The notes under the pieces were generated by a model, which ran no database searches, had not been told where the DNA came from, and saw only the letters and a list, made by a program, of their open reading frames with translations. Positions 10,945 to 22,232 of a DNA stretch of 57,265 nt are shown one piece after another; within the stretch, counting starts at the first letter, position 1, and every line of letters begins with the position of its first letter. Source of the DNA: Circinella minor (Eukaryota; Mucoromycota; Mucoromycetes; Mucorales; Lichtheimiaceae); contig JAEPRB010000246.1 of NCBI GenBank assembly GCA_016758965.1, positions 1 to 57,265 on the forward strand. Direction: 5' to 3'. Position numbers and translations under genes: made by a program.

Positions 10945-12763
10945 TTAGTTTTCACATTTGTATGTTATATTATTAACATCTTTTGGTGCCCATCCTTGTT
11001 CCCATCCAAGTGAATAATCCCAGTGAGGATTAGCATGATTTTCAGTCTTGTAGGTCCAAAAGAACCACCCGATACTGCTTGTTTCAAAAGAATCGATTTG
11101 ATGCTCCAAAAAGGATTGAAGGAAATGACGGTAATTTTTATCCCATTTTTTCCAATTTTCAACGTTTTCACACGTACAAGTGGGACATTGTAATTGTTTC
11201 GCTGAGCTTTCTTTGTGAAGTGTATTTTCATACCGCGTGCCAAGACCGACACCATTAAGATATTTTCCGCAATCGTTGGTGGCAATCGAAAATTCACCTA
11301 CCATAGTAGGTGCAGCATTTTTCATTGAATCATTTAAAATCGCACGCCAACCATGACATGGGAATTGAGCTTGTTCTTCACGAGGTAGAGATACAATACC
11401 TTCATCAAACATGAGATACATGTGTGATTCTAAATAAAAATAAAGCAAAAATAACAACGCATAGAATCATATATAGTATTTAGTGTCACATGGATTAGTA
11501 AACAATGCTAGAAAGAAATTAATAACAATAAAACAATGGCGAGAGAAAGATGATTTTACCGAGAATGACACGTTTGTAACGATTTTGATCAAAGAAGCCA
11601 TTCCATGAATCAAGACCGATAAATCCATCATGATACGTCAAGTAAGGCCCATCATTTACACCAGTGATATTTCGAATACTATCATAGCTATCTTCATACC
11701 ATTTCTCAACTCTTTTTTTTTCAAGTTGGAAGATAGCAGGTTCGTTCAAGACCCCAAAAATGGGTACCATATCTTGCCATTCAGGTTTATTAAAAAATTC
11801 AATCATAGTTTCGACGATTTTCAATGTTCGATTTGCATTTTCTTCTCCGTGTACTCCGTTCAAAAAGGCGATTTGACCGTATCGTCCTGAATGATTCCAT
11901 CCATTTTGTGAACCTGGGGCTGTATGTAGTTCTACCATGATTCTCAAACCATATTTACGACCCCATTGAATTGCACGTAAAAGATACTCCCATGAAAGAT
12001 GAGGTACATAAGGTTCATCTTGTGTGACCTCAATAGCCCAGTGTCCCATAGGAATACGAACATGATTAAATCCCATTTTGGCTATTTTGGCGAAATCTTC
12101 TTCTGTAATAAATGTTTCATAATGCTCCTGGATTTGCCGAAGTGCTTCTTTGGGTCCCAATTTCTTACATAATGAATGCTCGTCAATAACATTATCCGAT
12201 TTTGAAAATTGATCAAATAGACTTGGTGTAATAAACGGTTCAATGACTAACCAACCACCTAGGTTAATACCTCGAATAGGTATCTTACCATAAGGAAAGG
12301 GTTCTGATAAGGGGGGTGTATATGGATTGGCTTGTGCTGAATTATCAAATTGATCTTCGGGCAAAGGTGGAAAATCAGGATGATGTTCTTCTGGTTGCTT
12401 TTTTTGTATTGTCGACGGCGGTGGTTCAGTGGGTTTACGTAATGCAATAACAAGTATTATTGGAATTGCAGTTGCAGCTGCAATAATGGCTATTCCAAAT
12501 AAAATCCATTTTTTGTTATTTTGCATCCAGCGAGTGGTAGGTCCACCAGTGGCTGTTGCACCCTGTCTTTGTTTCTGTTGTGATGAATCACCCTCTCTCT
12601 TTTCATCGGCATAACCAATGGAAGAATTGGTCGTTAATTCAGTAACAAATGGTCTGTCGCTGTTCTCTATAAAAATAATAATTGTATTCATTTTTTAAAA
12701 ATCTACAATCGTTATACTGTATATTTATTCTATATGCGTTTTCCGTTTTTCTTTACCCTGCAT
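10945..12763 (-). CDS. Membrane-anchored GH5 exo-1,3-beta-glucanase
   Basis: Model: a 7-nt first exon 12763-12757, then 12666-11560 and 11429-10945, all in phase, 532 aa. The long exon alone would start MNTIIIFIENSD, but its first codons look like an intron end (TTTTTATAG). Joining ATGCAGG from 12757-12763 gives MQENSDRPF, which I prefer. Residues about 56-78 form one membrane span (WILFGIAIIAAATAIPIILVIAL) after a cytoplasmic tail, giving a type II protein. The catalytic domain opens with RGINLGGWLVIEPFITPSLF, then GFNHVRIPMGHWA, VELHTAPGSQNG, VLNEP (acid/base Glu about 311) and VGEFS (nucleophile about Glu417), ending with FFWTYKTE. The family releases glucose from beta-1,3-glucan ends and remodels the cell wall. 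The membrane anchor distinguishes it from secreted Exg1-type enzymes. Confidence 0.88.
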
Positions 12764-13842
12764 GATGTATTTTTTTTATTTAAGTTTTATTAATCAAAAA
12801 AAATATTAAAATTAGAAAATAAATTAACAAAAAAACAAAACAAAACAAAAACAAAAGGTTCGTATGAAGATCATTTCTACATATGTTTCTCTATTTGAAA
12901 CTTGCACCATAAAAACGGTGATGTTTATTCCGTTAAACATTGTTAAATGTAAATCTTGCAGCGGGAAGTTTGTTTCTTATGTGAAAGAAGATCATAAAAC
13001 AAATAGATCAAATGAAGATCTACTATTACTATATTATTACGTCATAAATACATTTGTATCTTCTATATGTACGTAAATGGAATACTATTCTTCCATCTGT
13101 TTATTATCCTCGTAATATTATTTTAATAATAGCAATTACCAGTTTTCGTTTTCCCTGATTTTCCCCCACATAACTATGAAAAAAATCAGTTATAATGTTC
13201 ACCAACAAACAAATAAAAGATATGCCGTTTAAATCATTTACTGGGTATTGATCTTAAAATACCTTATATCGCGTTAATGAATGGTATTACAAACAAGTAT
13301 GCTCTATTAAGCTTTTTTAATCTTTTTAATAAAAATTTAGTACGTACGTAGACATTTTTATTTTTATTTTTGCTAGTCTAATAAAAAACAAAGTTAGATA
13401 AAAATTTGGAGCGATATAGGTCTTAGTATGAACGTCACGTTCCGCATTGCTGCCCGAGAATACGTACTTTATTTACAATACTGGGAAAACGCGATTAGCT
13501 TATTTTCTGTGTCTTTTGAATGTTTACGTAAATTGAAAGATGGTTACCCAAAGAAAGAGATTATAGAGAATATTCTTGTAATTTTAAAAGTACCCAACAT
13601 AATTTTAGTCATGAATTTTCAATCAAATTTTTTCATTGACAAAATACAATGGAAATCAAACCTTATTATTGCTTTACTTATTTTATTTTTTGAAAAAAAA
13701 AGACTATTTGTTTATCATTTAAAGTACACATTTATATATATATTATTAATTTCAATATTATTAAATACGGGAAGAAAATAAAGTAAAAGTTATGTAATTA
13801 CAAAAGAAGTAGAAGGAGGGAAGGAATAAAAATGAAATGATA
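12764..13842. other. Intergenic region between divergent-looking minus-strand genes
   Basis: About 1.1 kb of AT-rich DNA. The 117-codon frame at 13428-13781 starts with a plausible-looking stretch but turns into I/L/F/K-rich sequence typical of translated AT-rich DNA, and I recognise no family, so it is not called. The stretch should hold the promoter of the GH5 gene next to 12763 and the 3' end of the monooxygenase gene. Confidence 0.4.
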
Positions 13843-16760
13843 TCAAAAGAGATAGTCATTTGCAACATCAGCAGCGGCGGAATCAAGATCAACAGGAGGT
13901 ATCATGAATGTATTAAAATAATTGTTTAAAGCATCGATTTTATCAAGTCGAGTGCGCATGCCAATATGTCCATCAGGTCTAATAACAACAACAGTGGGCT
14001 CGTTGTTGTTAATTCCATAGGCTGAATGTGTTAAATTATCATGATCTAGATAAAGGCGCTCAAGGCCCTGTGGGAATAGGGAATGTAAAAATGGGGCTGA
14101 GTTCGTCGTTAAAAATTCACTGAGTTGTTGTCTGGTAGAAGAAGTGACATATAAGAAGGAGAATAAATTTAAAGGAGATCCAGTAACTGGTAGAGGTGGA
14201 GGTGGAGAATGAGGTGTAGGAGGTAATGGTGTTGAAGCAATTGTTGATACTGAAGACCACATGGAGAAAAATCGAGAAAGTCGATTAGTTGCAGCTGTAA
14301 ATCCGGATGAAAGTGACGAGCGCGGTGTCGATGTATCGCTGCTGAGACTGGATGATGTTCTTGATAATTGGCTATTATATATTGGTTCAGATAGTACAGA
14401 TAATCGATTATCGTGTAATCGTCTCTGTTCGTATTGTAATAAAGACGAGGGTGTATCCATATATTGTTTGAAATGTTGTAAAATTTTTAAATTCTTGTCT
14501 TCCATAAGCGAGTTACAGAAAATTAGAATAGTGAATGAGCCTGGATGTGCATCCTTTGCGATTCTCTCAAGCAGTTCGTACTGGTTTGCTTTAATCACTC
14601 TCCAAGTTTCAGAATGTTTGGCTGTAACAATCGAATCACTGTCGTAGTGTTGATAACCTCGCACTTTAACTCTTGTAATACCACGACTGGGTCGTCTTTG
14701 TGAATCAATTCCATTTGGTGGGGCACTATCTGTAGATAATCGAGGCAGCCCACCTAAAAAAGATTTGGATCTCGAAGCAAGACTACTGAGTGAGCGACTA
14801 CGAGGAAGAACAGACGAAGTACTACTTGTTGGTGTGGACGACGATGTGATGCTGAGGTTTGATGAAGAGCTTTTGGTCGTCAATGTTGACCGGCTTCGTT
14901 TTGGACCAGTTAAAGATGACGATTGTAATTGTTGTGCATTATACGGTTTTAACTTTCCATTAGGTGCTTGGGTTGATGATTGACTAATATCACTGTTAGG
15001 GTATGATGCACCGCCAATATGCCAGCTTTTGCTCAATTTGAGTCGTTGCATAGGTGAACTTGCCACACTACTAGTGCTACTTTGCGTATCATCTCTAACA
15101 TCTTCTTCATCGACAGTACCATTTTTAATCAATGCCATCAAAGCATCGGATACAATGGCATAATCATTTACTCTGGATCTTGATTCTATTTCGTATGTAT
15201 CAAGTAAGTGGGCGGAGGCATAGTTTTTTAGGTATAATGAAATTTTCCAGCAGAGATTATGCACTTGATCCAAACCGAGATTGCCTGATAAAAGCTCGGC
15301 TGGACTGGTGACTTGAGCTGCACTACCTACTAAAAACCACCGTCGGTTTGAATTGTATTCTTTCAAAATAGGATCCGTTGCTGTACCAATAATAAAAAAT
15401 GGCATGATAATAGTAAACTAAGTTAATAATTGTATGCCTGTGTGCGGTCCTACTTTGCTATTTGTTATTACCATGCCAACAACGATATTGAAGGATTTGT
15501 TTAAAACATATATCGTATGGTTGAAAGATCGATTGTATATGAGAGTGAATAGCTTCCAACAAATAATCGTCTGAATCTAATAGTGCTAACTGGCTCCACT
15601 TAGGATTTTCTTCGACAATAATATAAAGCTTCTTTCGATGACCTTTTAAGGGAATTAATATTATATATAGTATTCATTTAAAGCTAGATAACAAAGAAAT
15701 TAATTATATTACCAATCAGTAACAGCGCGTCGTCGCCTTTCTTGACAACCGAAATAGCACGTAGTCCGGGGAAATTACTCTCAGCAGATACTTGGAGAGT
15801 ATACAGTGGAGCCATACCAGGCATACCACGATTACGTTGTGGTGCACCTAATTTTTTTTATAATACATAATCAGCCTACTTTGTATATATATATATTCCA
15901 CTTACAGCTGAGTGAGAACCGCGGGTTTCGTTGCATATTTACCTAATTTTTGTCTTACAAAACTTTCGGCTCCGTCAGCTCCAATGATGATTCTTGAACG
16001 CCAACAAACTGCGCGACCTGTCCGTAGATCTTTAATGGTAGAGACGATGGGATAATCAATTGAGTTTGATTTACTTCCATGATCAGTCATGTCTTGAAGA
16101 TTGACAAGCTGATGTTGATAATCAACTCTTATGTCAGTGCGTTTGTAAAGCGCGTCCCTAAATGCATTGCGAACATCAGTGGCTTCACAGGATAAGGCCC
16201 AATTATATTGAGAACTTTTTCTCTCCCAAACACGAAAACTTTGTCGTTCGACAGATATAGAGTTCGCTCCTTCACCTTGGTTTACATAGTGCTGAAAACG
16301 CCAGTGACGCATACCATTTTCGACAAGTGGTTGGACAAGGTCAAATGCTTGTAGGTGTTGTAAAGTATGTGGTGTTAAAATGAGTGCAGGATTGTCTGAG
16401 CCAGTAACATATGTCTTTGAATCTAATCATTATATATATGTGTAAATAACAAATTCACCCGATATTAGTCCTAGCTGTTACAATTTTTCGAAAATTTTAT
16501 GTGTCCAAAGAAATATAGGGGAAATGCGTGCTTTTTATTTTTCGTACCAATAATTCGGACTGAAACACCCATGCTTCCAAGTAGCAGGGCTGCGTATAGC
16601 CCTGACGGTCCTATTATTAATTAATAATATGCAACAAAATGCAATGTAGATATGTGTTATTATGATATTACTCATCCTTTAGTTGACGAAGATGTTCTCG
16701 AATTGTTTTAAACTTACCCGCTCCGACTATTAGGACATCAGATTGTTGAGTGTTCGACAT
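13843..16760 (-). CDS. Phenol 2-monooxygenase-like FAD-dependent protein with altered FAD-binding GD motif
   Basis: Six exons (16760-16718, 16610-16548, 16422-15943, 15847-15713, 15642-15472, 15380-13843), every intron in phase 1, give 809 aa. The N-terminus has the FAD Rossmann motif VGAGPSGLYAALLLGSMGVSVRIID, and a DG motif GADGAESFVRQKLG lies near residue 185. The third FAD element, normally GDAAH...GGQGMN, reads GSAAQ...LLSGN here (Ser at about 317), followed by the expected LGLDQVHNLCWKI. The C-terminal part, from EPTVVVIRPDGHIG onward, is the thioredoxin-like domain of the phenol hydroxylase family. Between them lies a roughly 200-residue Ser-rich insert. Family members hydroxylate aromatics using NADPH and O2; with the ribityl-contacting Asp lost, flavin binding may be altered. 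The exon 3 donor is the one that keeps frame, although a better-looking GTAAGT lies nearby and breaks frame. Confidence 0.8.
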
Positions 16761-18686
16761 CAAAGGGTCAACACCATAAAAAGAGTGGAAGAGGAAGATA
16801 GAGATTTAATAAAATACAAGGAGCACAATAAGCTAATATTTTGTAACGACGGGACGTGTTATGTCGTGGTGGTACAAGCAAATTTGGTATAGATCTGTAA
16901 AACATAAAACTCCCTTATTAAAGATAATCCCACAATATTTATTACCCATAATAACAAAATAAAATACCAAAAACTGCTCTTTTAAAAAAATCAAAGCGAT
17001 TTTTGCTCAGCAGCAATACTATCGTATTATATATACATATATATATTATTGCTTAAACCAAATTTCTTTTTAAAGTTATAAAATATAATACATGATAAAC
17101 TATATTATCATTGTTTACGCGGCATGGTTTGAAGATCATTTTATTTTTTCCCGCTCCTTCCGCTCATTAAATTGATTTCAAGTGCGCGTAAAACCAGTTA
17201 TTAATATATTCTTCGAGTAACCATTGGGAATGAATGATGATTTTGTTTATTTTTATTTTTATTTATAAAAAAGAATGATGGATGATGAGCAATACATATT
17301 TATTGGTGAGCTTAATAATTGACCAACGATTGCCTGGGTATATATTATACTTCAACATGTGAAGGTGTTTGAGTATATGTATATTATGCTCCTGCTTTTG
17401 GGTTATTTCTTTCACTTTATTTTCTCGCCAATGGTTGCACAGAGTGAGAAAATAGCATGACGCTTTTGAACAAAGTTTCTTTATACTGAGTGTGGCCACC
17501 AAAGAATTCAAATCACACCTTCATTTTTTTTTTTTACTACGTATCTACGTAGTTCAATTTTTTTTGGATCACTTTTAAAAACAACATCTCTTTAAAACCA
17601 GATACACATTAAATATAAGTACACAGTAGTATTAATTACCAATACTGTGTATATGGAAATCATTGACAAAACTACTCTAAATATAAAGTTTAGCAATAGA
17701 TGATACAAGCAATTTAAAAGAAATTATCAAATGATTATATCGATTATTGATCAAAAAAAGGCTGTTAAAATAGAGTTAATAAATATCAGGAAATAAATAC
17801 CGAATCTTTTTTTTTTTTTTGGAATGTCTTGAATTATTATGTTGCGTTAGATAGTGCATTATCACTCTTGAGAACAGCTGATCCATGGAATGATTTATTA
17901 AATATACTAAACAACAATACATTAATACCGTCACTAACCAAACATATGAAGACAGGGGAGCTGATTGACTAACGCGGGGTAATCATAAAGTTACCGAAAC
18001 AATTTATATCTTTTTATATCAAAAGATATAATAAAAAGTAGGTCACATATTATTTTTTAGGTAAACATTAATTAGAGTATCCTCCACTAAAAAACTGACT
18101 TAACTCATCATCTGACAAAAAAGGTTGGTCTGTGAGGCGCATAATCTACTAATAAAGTTTTTCGACTCTAAAAATATCCAGGTGGACCTGATCGAAGCAC
18201 GTCCTTCAAGAATTTTATTTGTTTTACACTATTGATACGGAAATAACCTAAGATTGAATAACCACATTAATAGATTTGTAAATAAACCCTGACCAAATCA
18301 CACTGTATTTCACTTTTTTTTAAAATGACGCTGATTGAAAATTACAGACACACAGCCTTCAAAAAAAATATCTCACCGCGCTGCGACATTACCCCAAATG
18401 CCACGTAAGCCTGTCGATCTGGTGAAACCAGAGTTACTCTTTCACATGCTGATAAATTATTCATTGTCTCACCACAATAACCAGCAAACAAAATAAAAGA
18501 GATTCAAAGTGTTAAAGTTGTTTATTAGAGGTATTGTTGCTGTAAAGAAGAGAAGAAAAGAAACAAAGAGTTTTTATTTTTAATAAAAAGAAAAGGGTGG
18601 AGGAATTGAAGAAAGGGAAATTGGGAAGTAACCATCATGAGAGAAAAAAAAAGTATTGCTTCAAAACAAATAGATAATTTGTCCAT
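16761..18686. other. Large intergenic region
   Basis: About 1.9 kb between the monooxygenase start and the Ypt1 stop. It contains AT microsatellite-like stretches near 17030-17050 and no open frame with recognisable protein. The 82-codon minus frame at 17263-17511 was examined and not accepted. The end near 18530-18660 is the probable 3' UTR of Ypt1. Confidence 0.4.
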
Positions 18687-19818
18687 CTAGCAGCATCCAC
18701 CAGATTGCTTAGGCTGTACAGATGCACCTTGACCGACTTTAACAGTTGATTTTGGTTGTTGTTGTTGCATAGTAGTACCCATTCTATCCTTGATTTGTTT
18801 AGCCATGGTCAAAAAGGCTTGTTCTACGTTGCTGGAATTTTTGGCTGATGTTTCCAAGAAGGGTATATTCAAAGATTCAGCCATTTCCTTTTGATTTTTT
18901 AAATAATAATTTTAGTTATGCGCACATACACAAACATAGTGACATGAGTTTTTATTTTCTCTCTCTCTTTATTATCCAATATTACACAAGACTTACCTTT
19001 GCTTGTTCAGTTTCCACGACCTTTTTATCCGTCATGTCACTCTTGTTACCAACAAGAAGCTTATTAACACCTTCTGCTGCATATCTCTCAATTTCTTGCA
19101 ACCATTGCTTGACATTGTTAAAGGTATCTTGATCCGTTACGTCGTATACGACAATGATGCCATGTGCACCTCTATAGTATGATGACGTGATAGTTCTGAA
19201 CCGTTCTTGACCTGCAGTATCCCACTACATATATTTATATACCAATAGTTCCTCCGAGTTCAGTCCAACTCCATGTCAACCATCTTCCTCTTCCCTCCCC
19301 TTTTCTTTTTCTATACACACTTACGATCTGTAATTTGACTGTTTTGCCTTCGAGTTCAATTGTTCGGATTTTCTATATTGTAAATAATTCAGTTTTTTTC
19401 TTCTCCTTTTTTATAGTTTGTGACCCCTTTCTTCTATTATCTCTCCTTTGCCACACTCCTCTCTTCATCTCCCCTGATTAACCCGAGCAATAACATGAAT
19501 TCTTACAAAGTCCACGCCGATCGTCGAAATATAACTCTCAGTGTATGTGTCATCAGCAAAACGTAAAAGAAGACATGATTTGCCTATCAAAAATTAAAGT
19601 CTTGCTAAATAACAACAATAATACAAATATATACAAGAAACTTATTTCTTCAAAACATACCGACACCAGAATCACCAATAAGGAGAAGTTTGAAAAGATA
19701 GTCGCTATTAATCGAAGATTAGTCAATTGATAGAAAAAAATGTTCATCATCTGTTCAATAATTAATTCTATCTGATGACAAAGTGCCGATTATTATATAC
19801 ATACTATTCAGGATTCAT
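18687..19818 (-). CDS. YPT1: Rab GTPase Ypt1/Rab1
   Basis: Six exons (19818-19805, 19704-19661, 19583-19507, 19372-19325, 19224-18997, 18887-18687) give 203 aa. The first exon is 14 nt and encodes MNPEY, which is the known Rab1/Ypt1 N-terminus. All GTPase motifs are present: GDSGVGKS (15-22), effector region [16 protein letters not shown] (62-68), NKSD (121-124) and ETSAK (about 152). The protein ends GGCC, the double-cysteine geranylgeranylation site. The Q-rich hypervariable tail is short. Ypt1 controls ER-to-Golgi traffic and autophagosome formation at the Golgi and pre-autophagosomal membranes. It is transcribed away from the NME6-like gene start and lies in a run of minus-strand genes. 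Confidence 0.96.
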
Positions 19819-20478
19819 ACTACTTCTTTATCTTATTGCGAAGAACAGGGAGATGTAAGAAAAAAAAAAGAACAAAGGTGTCTGTCAGCAACTGCGCGTG
19901 CGGCGTATAAGAAGCTGGGCAATCTGGGGGTGAAACAGCAAGTGAAATCATTGGTTGATACTAATAACCAGAAGAACTAAGCTTATTCCACACTTTGACA
20001 ACACCTTATTTCTCCTAGGCTTTACAAAACATATTTTCGTAGCTTCTAGCCATACATTGCTTTTTTTTTTTTTACAATAGAATTTAATTCATCATGTACT
20101 GTTACTGTTGCTGCGTTTAAGGAGCCATTTCAGCTCATAAATTTTTTTAATCATGCATGTGTCATGCAACAGTATTATCGTCCGCTAAACCACATGCATC
20201 ATACTTTGTGAGGATGAAGAGTTCTTGGTCAAGAAAGCTCAAATCTTATCATTTAAAAAATCCGTATAGATTTTCTTTCACTCGCCACAAAATATCGTAA
20301 TAAAGATATGATATAAAACTATCTGATAACTTTTTTTAATAATACTAAGTTACTTTATGGTATGTTTTTCTTTTTTTTGTGTCAGTCGTCCTGCGACAAA
20401 ATAATCGAATGAACTATATAAATACAAATAAATATATATGCTATCTTGAGTTGATAAATAATTAATCAAAGTAACACA
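19819..20478. other. Intergenic region upstream of Ypt1
   Basis: Promoter side of Ypt1 and 3' side of the NDK gene. It is AT-rich. The 65-codon plus-strand frame at 19783-19980 overlaps the Ypt1 start and has no recognisable content. No RNA gene was found. Confidence 0.4.
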
Positions 20479-21224
20479 TTATTGTTGTTCTTTATGCCAT
20501 GCGTCCACATCAAACTCGGGGAAAAATAATCCAATTTCGTTTTTTGCTGTTTCATCCGAGTCTAAATCACATTTAAAGTTAGTGACAATGTAAATCATAC
20601 ACATATTTATTAACTGTACATGCTATGTATATACATATTAAATTACCTGATCCATGGAATGAATTACGGGTATCAGTTAAGCCGTATAGTGCTCGAAGGG
20701 TGTCAGGTTGATTGATACGAGCACTAAACATTTATTCTTAATTAATAACTTTGGTTTTCACATATAAGCTCTTTCTGAGTACACAACAAAACTTACCGAA
20801 CAGGATGAGTAGGGCCTATCAATGCTCGCCATTCTTTGATAGCATTTGGAGAAGATAATATTAATGCTTGAAAAGGTCCACTAATATTAATAAAATATTC
20901 CATACTTCAGTAAATTGTGCAAGCTAGATTTCAATAAACAAAAAAAGCATATATATATATATATGTATATATATATATTTACCTAGTCATGTATCCACAT
21001 AATCTTTGGTAGAAAAATTTGCCTTTATGCTCTGCATAAAAAGTCCCAGCGTCTTCTTCTTTCCAAAGCACTTGACGTTGCTTTACAATATCCAAATTTC
21101 GAGACTTGATTGCTTCAAATATTTTTGGTGGTAATGCAGCATTAGCACAAATGTCGGGCTTTAGTAATGCCAACGTTAATTGTTTTGTGTTTTTTAAAAT
21201 AGGTTGTTTCAGAGAAGCTGACAT
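20479..21224 (-). CDS. Nucleoside diphosphate kinase, NME6-like
   Basis: Four exons (21224-20983, 20880-20797, 20723-20647, 20561-20479) join in frame to 161 aa. The protein begins with a short leader and then LTLALLKPDI, the first strand of the NDK fold. It has the family block FYAEHKGKFFYQRLCGYMTRSGPFQALIL, which is closer to NME6 than to the housekeeping NDK (NME1 type). The active-site signature N-x2-H-G-S-D-S is intact (NSFHGSDS, catalytic His about 132), so phosphotransfer is possible in principle. NME6 proteins are mitochondrial in animals. The leader here (MSASLKQPILKNTKQ) is basic and could be a weak presequence, but this is inference. An (AT)n microsatellite lies in the first intron at about 20948-20978. 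Confidence 0.88.
20948..20978. repeat. (AT)n microsatellite inside intron 1 of the NDK gene
   Basis: An alternating AT tract interrupted by one GT lies just before the intron 1 donor side of the NDK gene on the plus strand. It is intronic and probably neutral. Confidence 0.8.
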
Positions 21225-21410
21225 TGTATTGCTTAGTTAACAAAATGAAATAAGGAGGATAAGTTCAAGCTGTCAAGTTTACTTGAGAGTACAAGCAAAA
21301 AAAAAAAAAGGTACAGGAAGCCGAAAAAAAAAGAAAAAAGAAAATAGACAACAAAAAAAAACTAACTCAGATTGGCTCATTGAGAATTAAAAAAAAAAAG
21401 AACATTTTTT

Positions 21411-22232
21411 TTATGTATCAGTTTCTTCTAAAGTATCATCAAATGTTCGTTTTCTCGACTCAAGAGCATTTCGCTCCAATTCACCCAAATCAATATTATC
21501 TAATGCAGAGTCATCATCAAATCCAAATTCATCAGTATCAATATTTTCATCTTCTTCCTCAGCAACTGCTGATCTTTGTACAGGGTATCGTAATGGAGAT
21601 CCTTCATGTAAACTATCGTCCCCATTATTATCATTTGCTAGTTGTGGTAAACGGCTTATAGGTGTGGATGATGCGAATGGATGATCTGGAGACCAAGTGA
21701 ATGCTTGGCTATCAAAGTCATCGAGAAAGTTATTACTAGGAGTACCGTTATTATTGTCGTTGCTATTAGTGTCGTTATTATGTTGCTTGGATATAGGTGA
21801 TATAGTTTGAGAGATGGTTGGTGATGGTTGAGACATTAATGATTGGAATCTGTTACTAAATGCATTATTTGATATTGAGTTTGACTTTTGTCGATCATCA
21901 CTTTTATCACTATCATCTGGCATTTGTATATCTTCTAATTTGTTTGTTTGCATTACTCTAATCCAATGATATATTTCTCGGATAGGATCATGATCAACAT
22001 GGAATCTAAAATAAAGACAATCGCAATTAGCTTCCACATTATTCAGCCTTCCCCCAAGAGTTTTATTGTATCGTTTCGTTTTACCCTCCACATAGAATAT
22101 ATGCTTCATTCTTTTTAGTCCAGTTAATTGTCCCGAAAACAGAAACGGAAGATGATAATAAAAGTTGATTAATATCAGGCCGGCGACACAGACGCGGAGA
22201 CAATAACACTCTAATAACGCCCGTGCTGTCAT
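21411..22232 (-). CDS. Unrecognised protein with acidic low-complexity C-terminus
   Basis: One uninterrupted frame of 273 codons. Residues about 12-35 are hydrophobic and aromatic (CVAGLILINFYYHLPFLF) and could be a membrane segment or a buried helix. A basic segment follows (VEGKTKRYNKTLGGRLNN), then CDCLYFRFHVDHDPIREIYHWIRVMQTN, which looks like real folded protein. After about residue 100 the sequence is Ser/Asn/Asp-rich with many negative charges and ends KRTFDDTLEETDT. No family is recognised. The upstream part is uncertain: it contains a GTAAAAC...TTTTAG segment that looks like an intron, but removing it breaks frame, so the first third may belong to a different gene model. It lies 186 bp from the NDK start on the same strand. 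Confidence 0.4.
   Translation of the reverse strand: MTARALLECYCLRVCVAGLILINFYYHLPFLFSGQLTGLKRMKHIFYVEGKTKRYNKTLGGRLNNVEANCDCLYFRFHVDHDPIREIYHWIRVMQTNKLEDIQMPDDSDKSDDRQKSNSISNNAFSNRFQSLMSQPSPTISQTISPISKQHNNDTNSNDNNNGTPSNNFLDDFDSQAFTWSPDHPFASSTPISRLPQLANDNNGDDSLHEGSPLRYPVQRSAVAEEEDENIDTDEFGFDDDSALDNIDLGELERNALESRKRTFDDTLEETDT

Noticed and set aside
13428..13781. 117-codon plus-strand frame
   Set aside because: It becomes I/L/F/K-rich as expected for translated AT-rich DNA, has no recognisable family and no clear promoter or splice structure.
15900..15915. Strong GTAAGT donor at the end of monooxygenase exon 3
   Set aside because: Using it breaks the frame immediately after the junction. The weaker upstream donor at 15942 preserves the family sequence.
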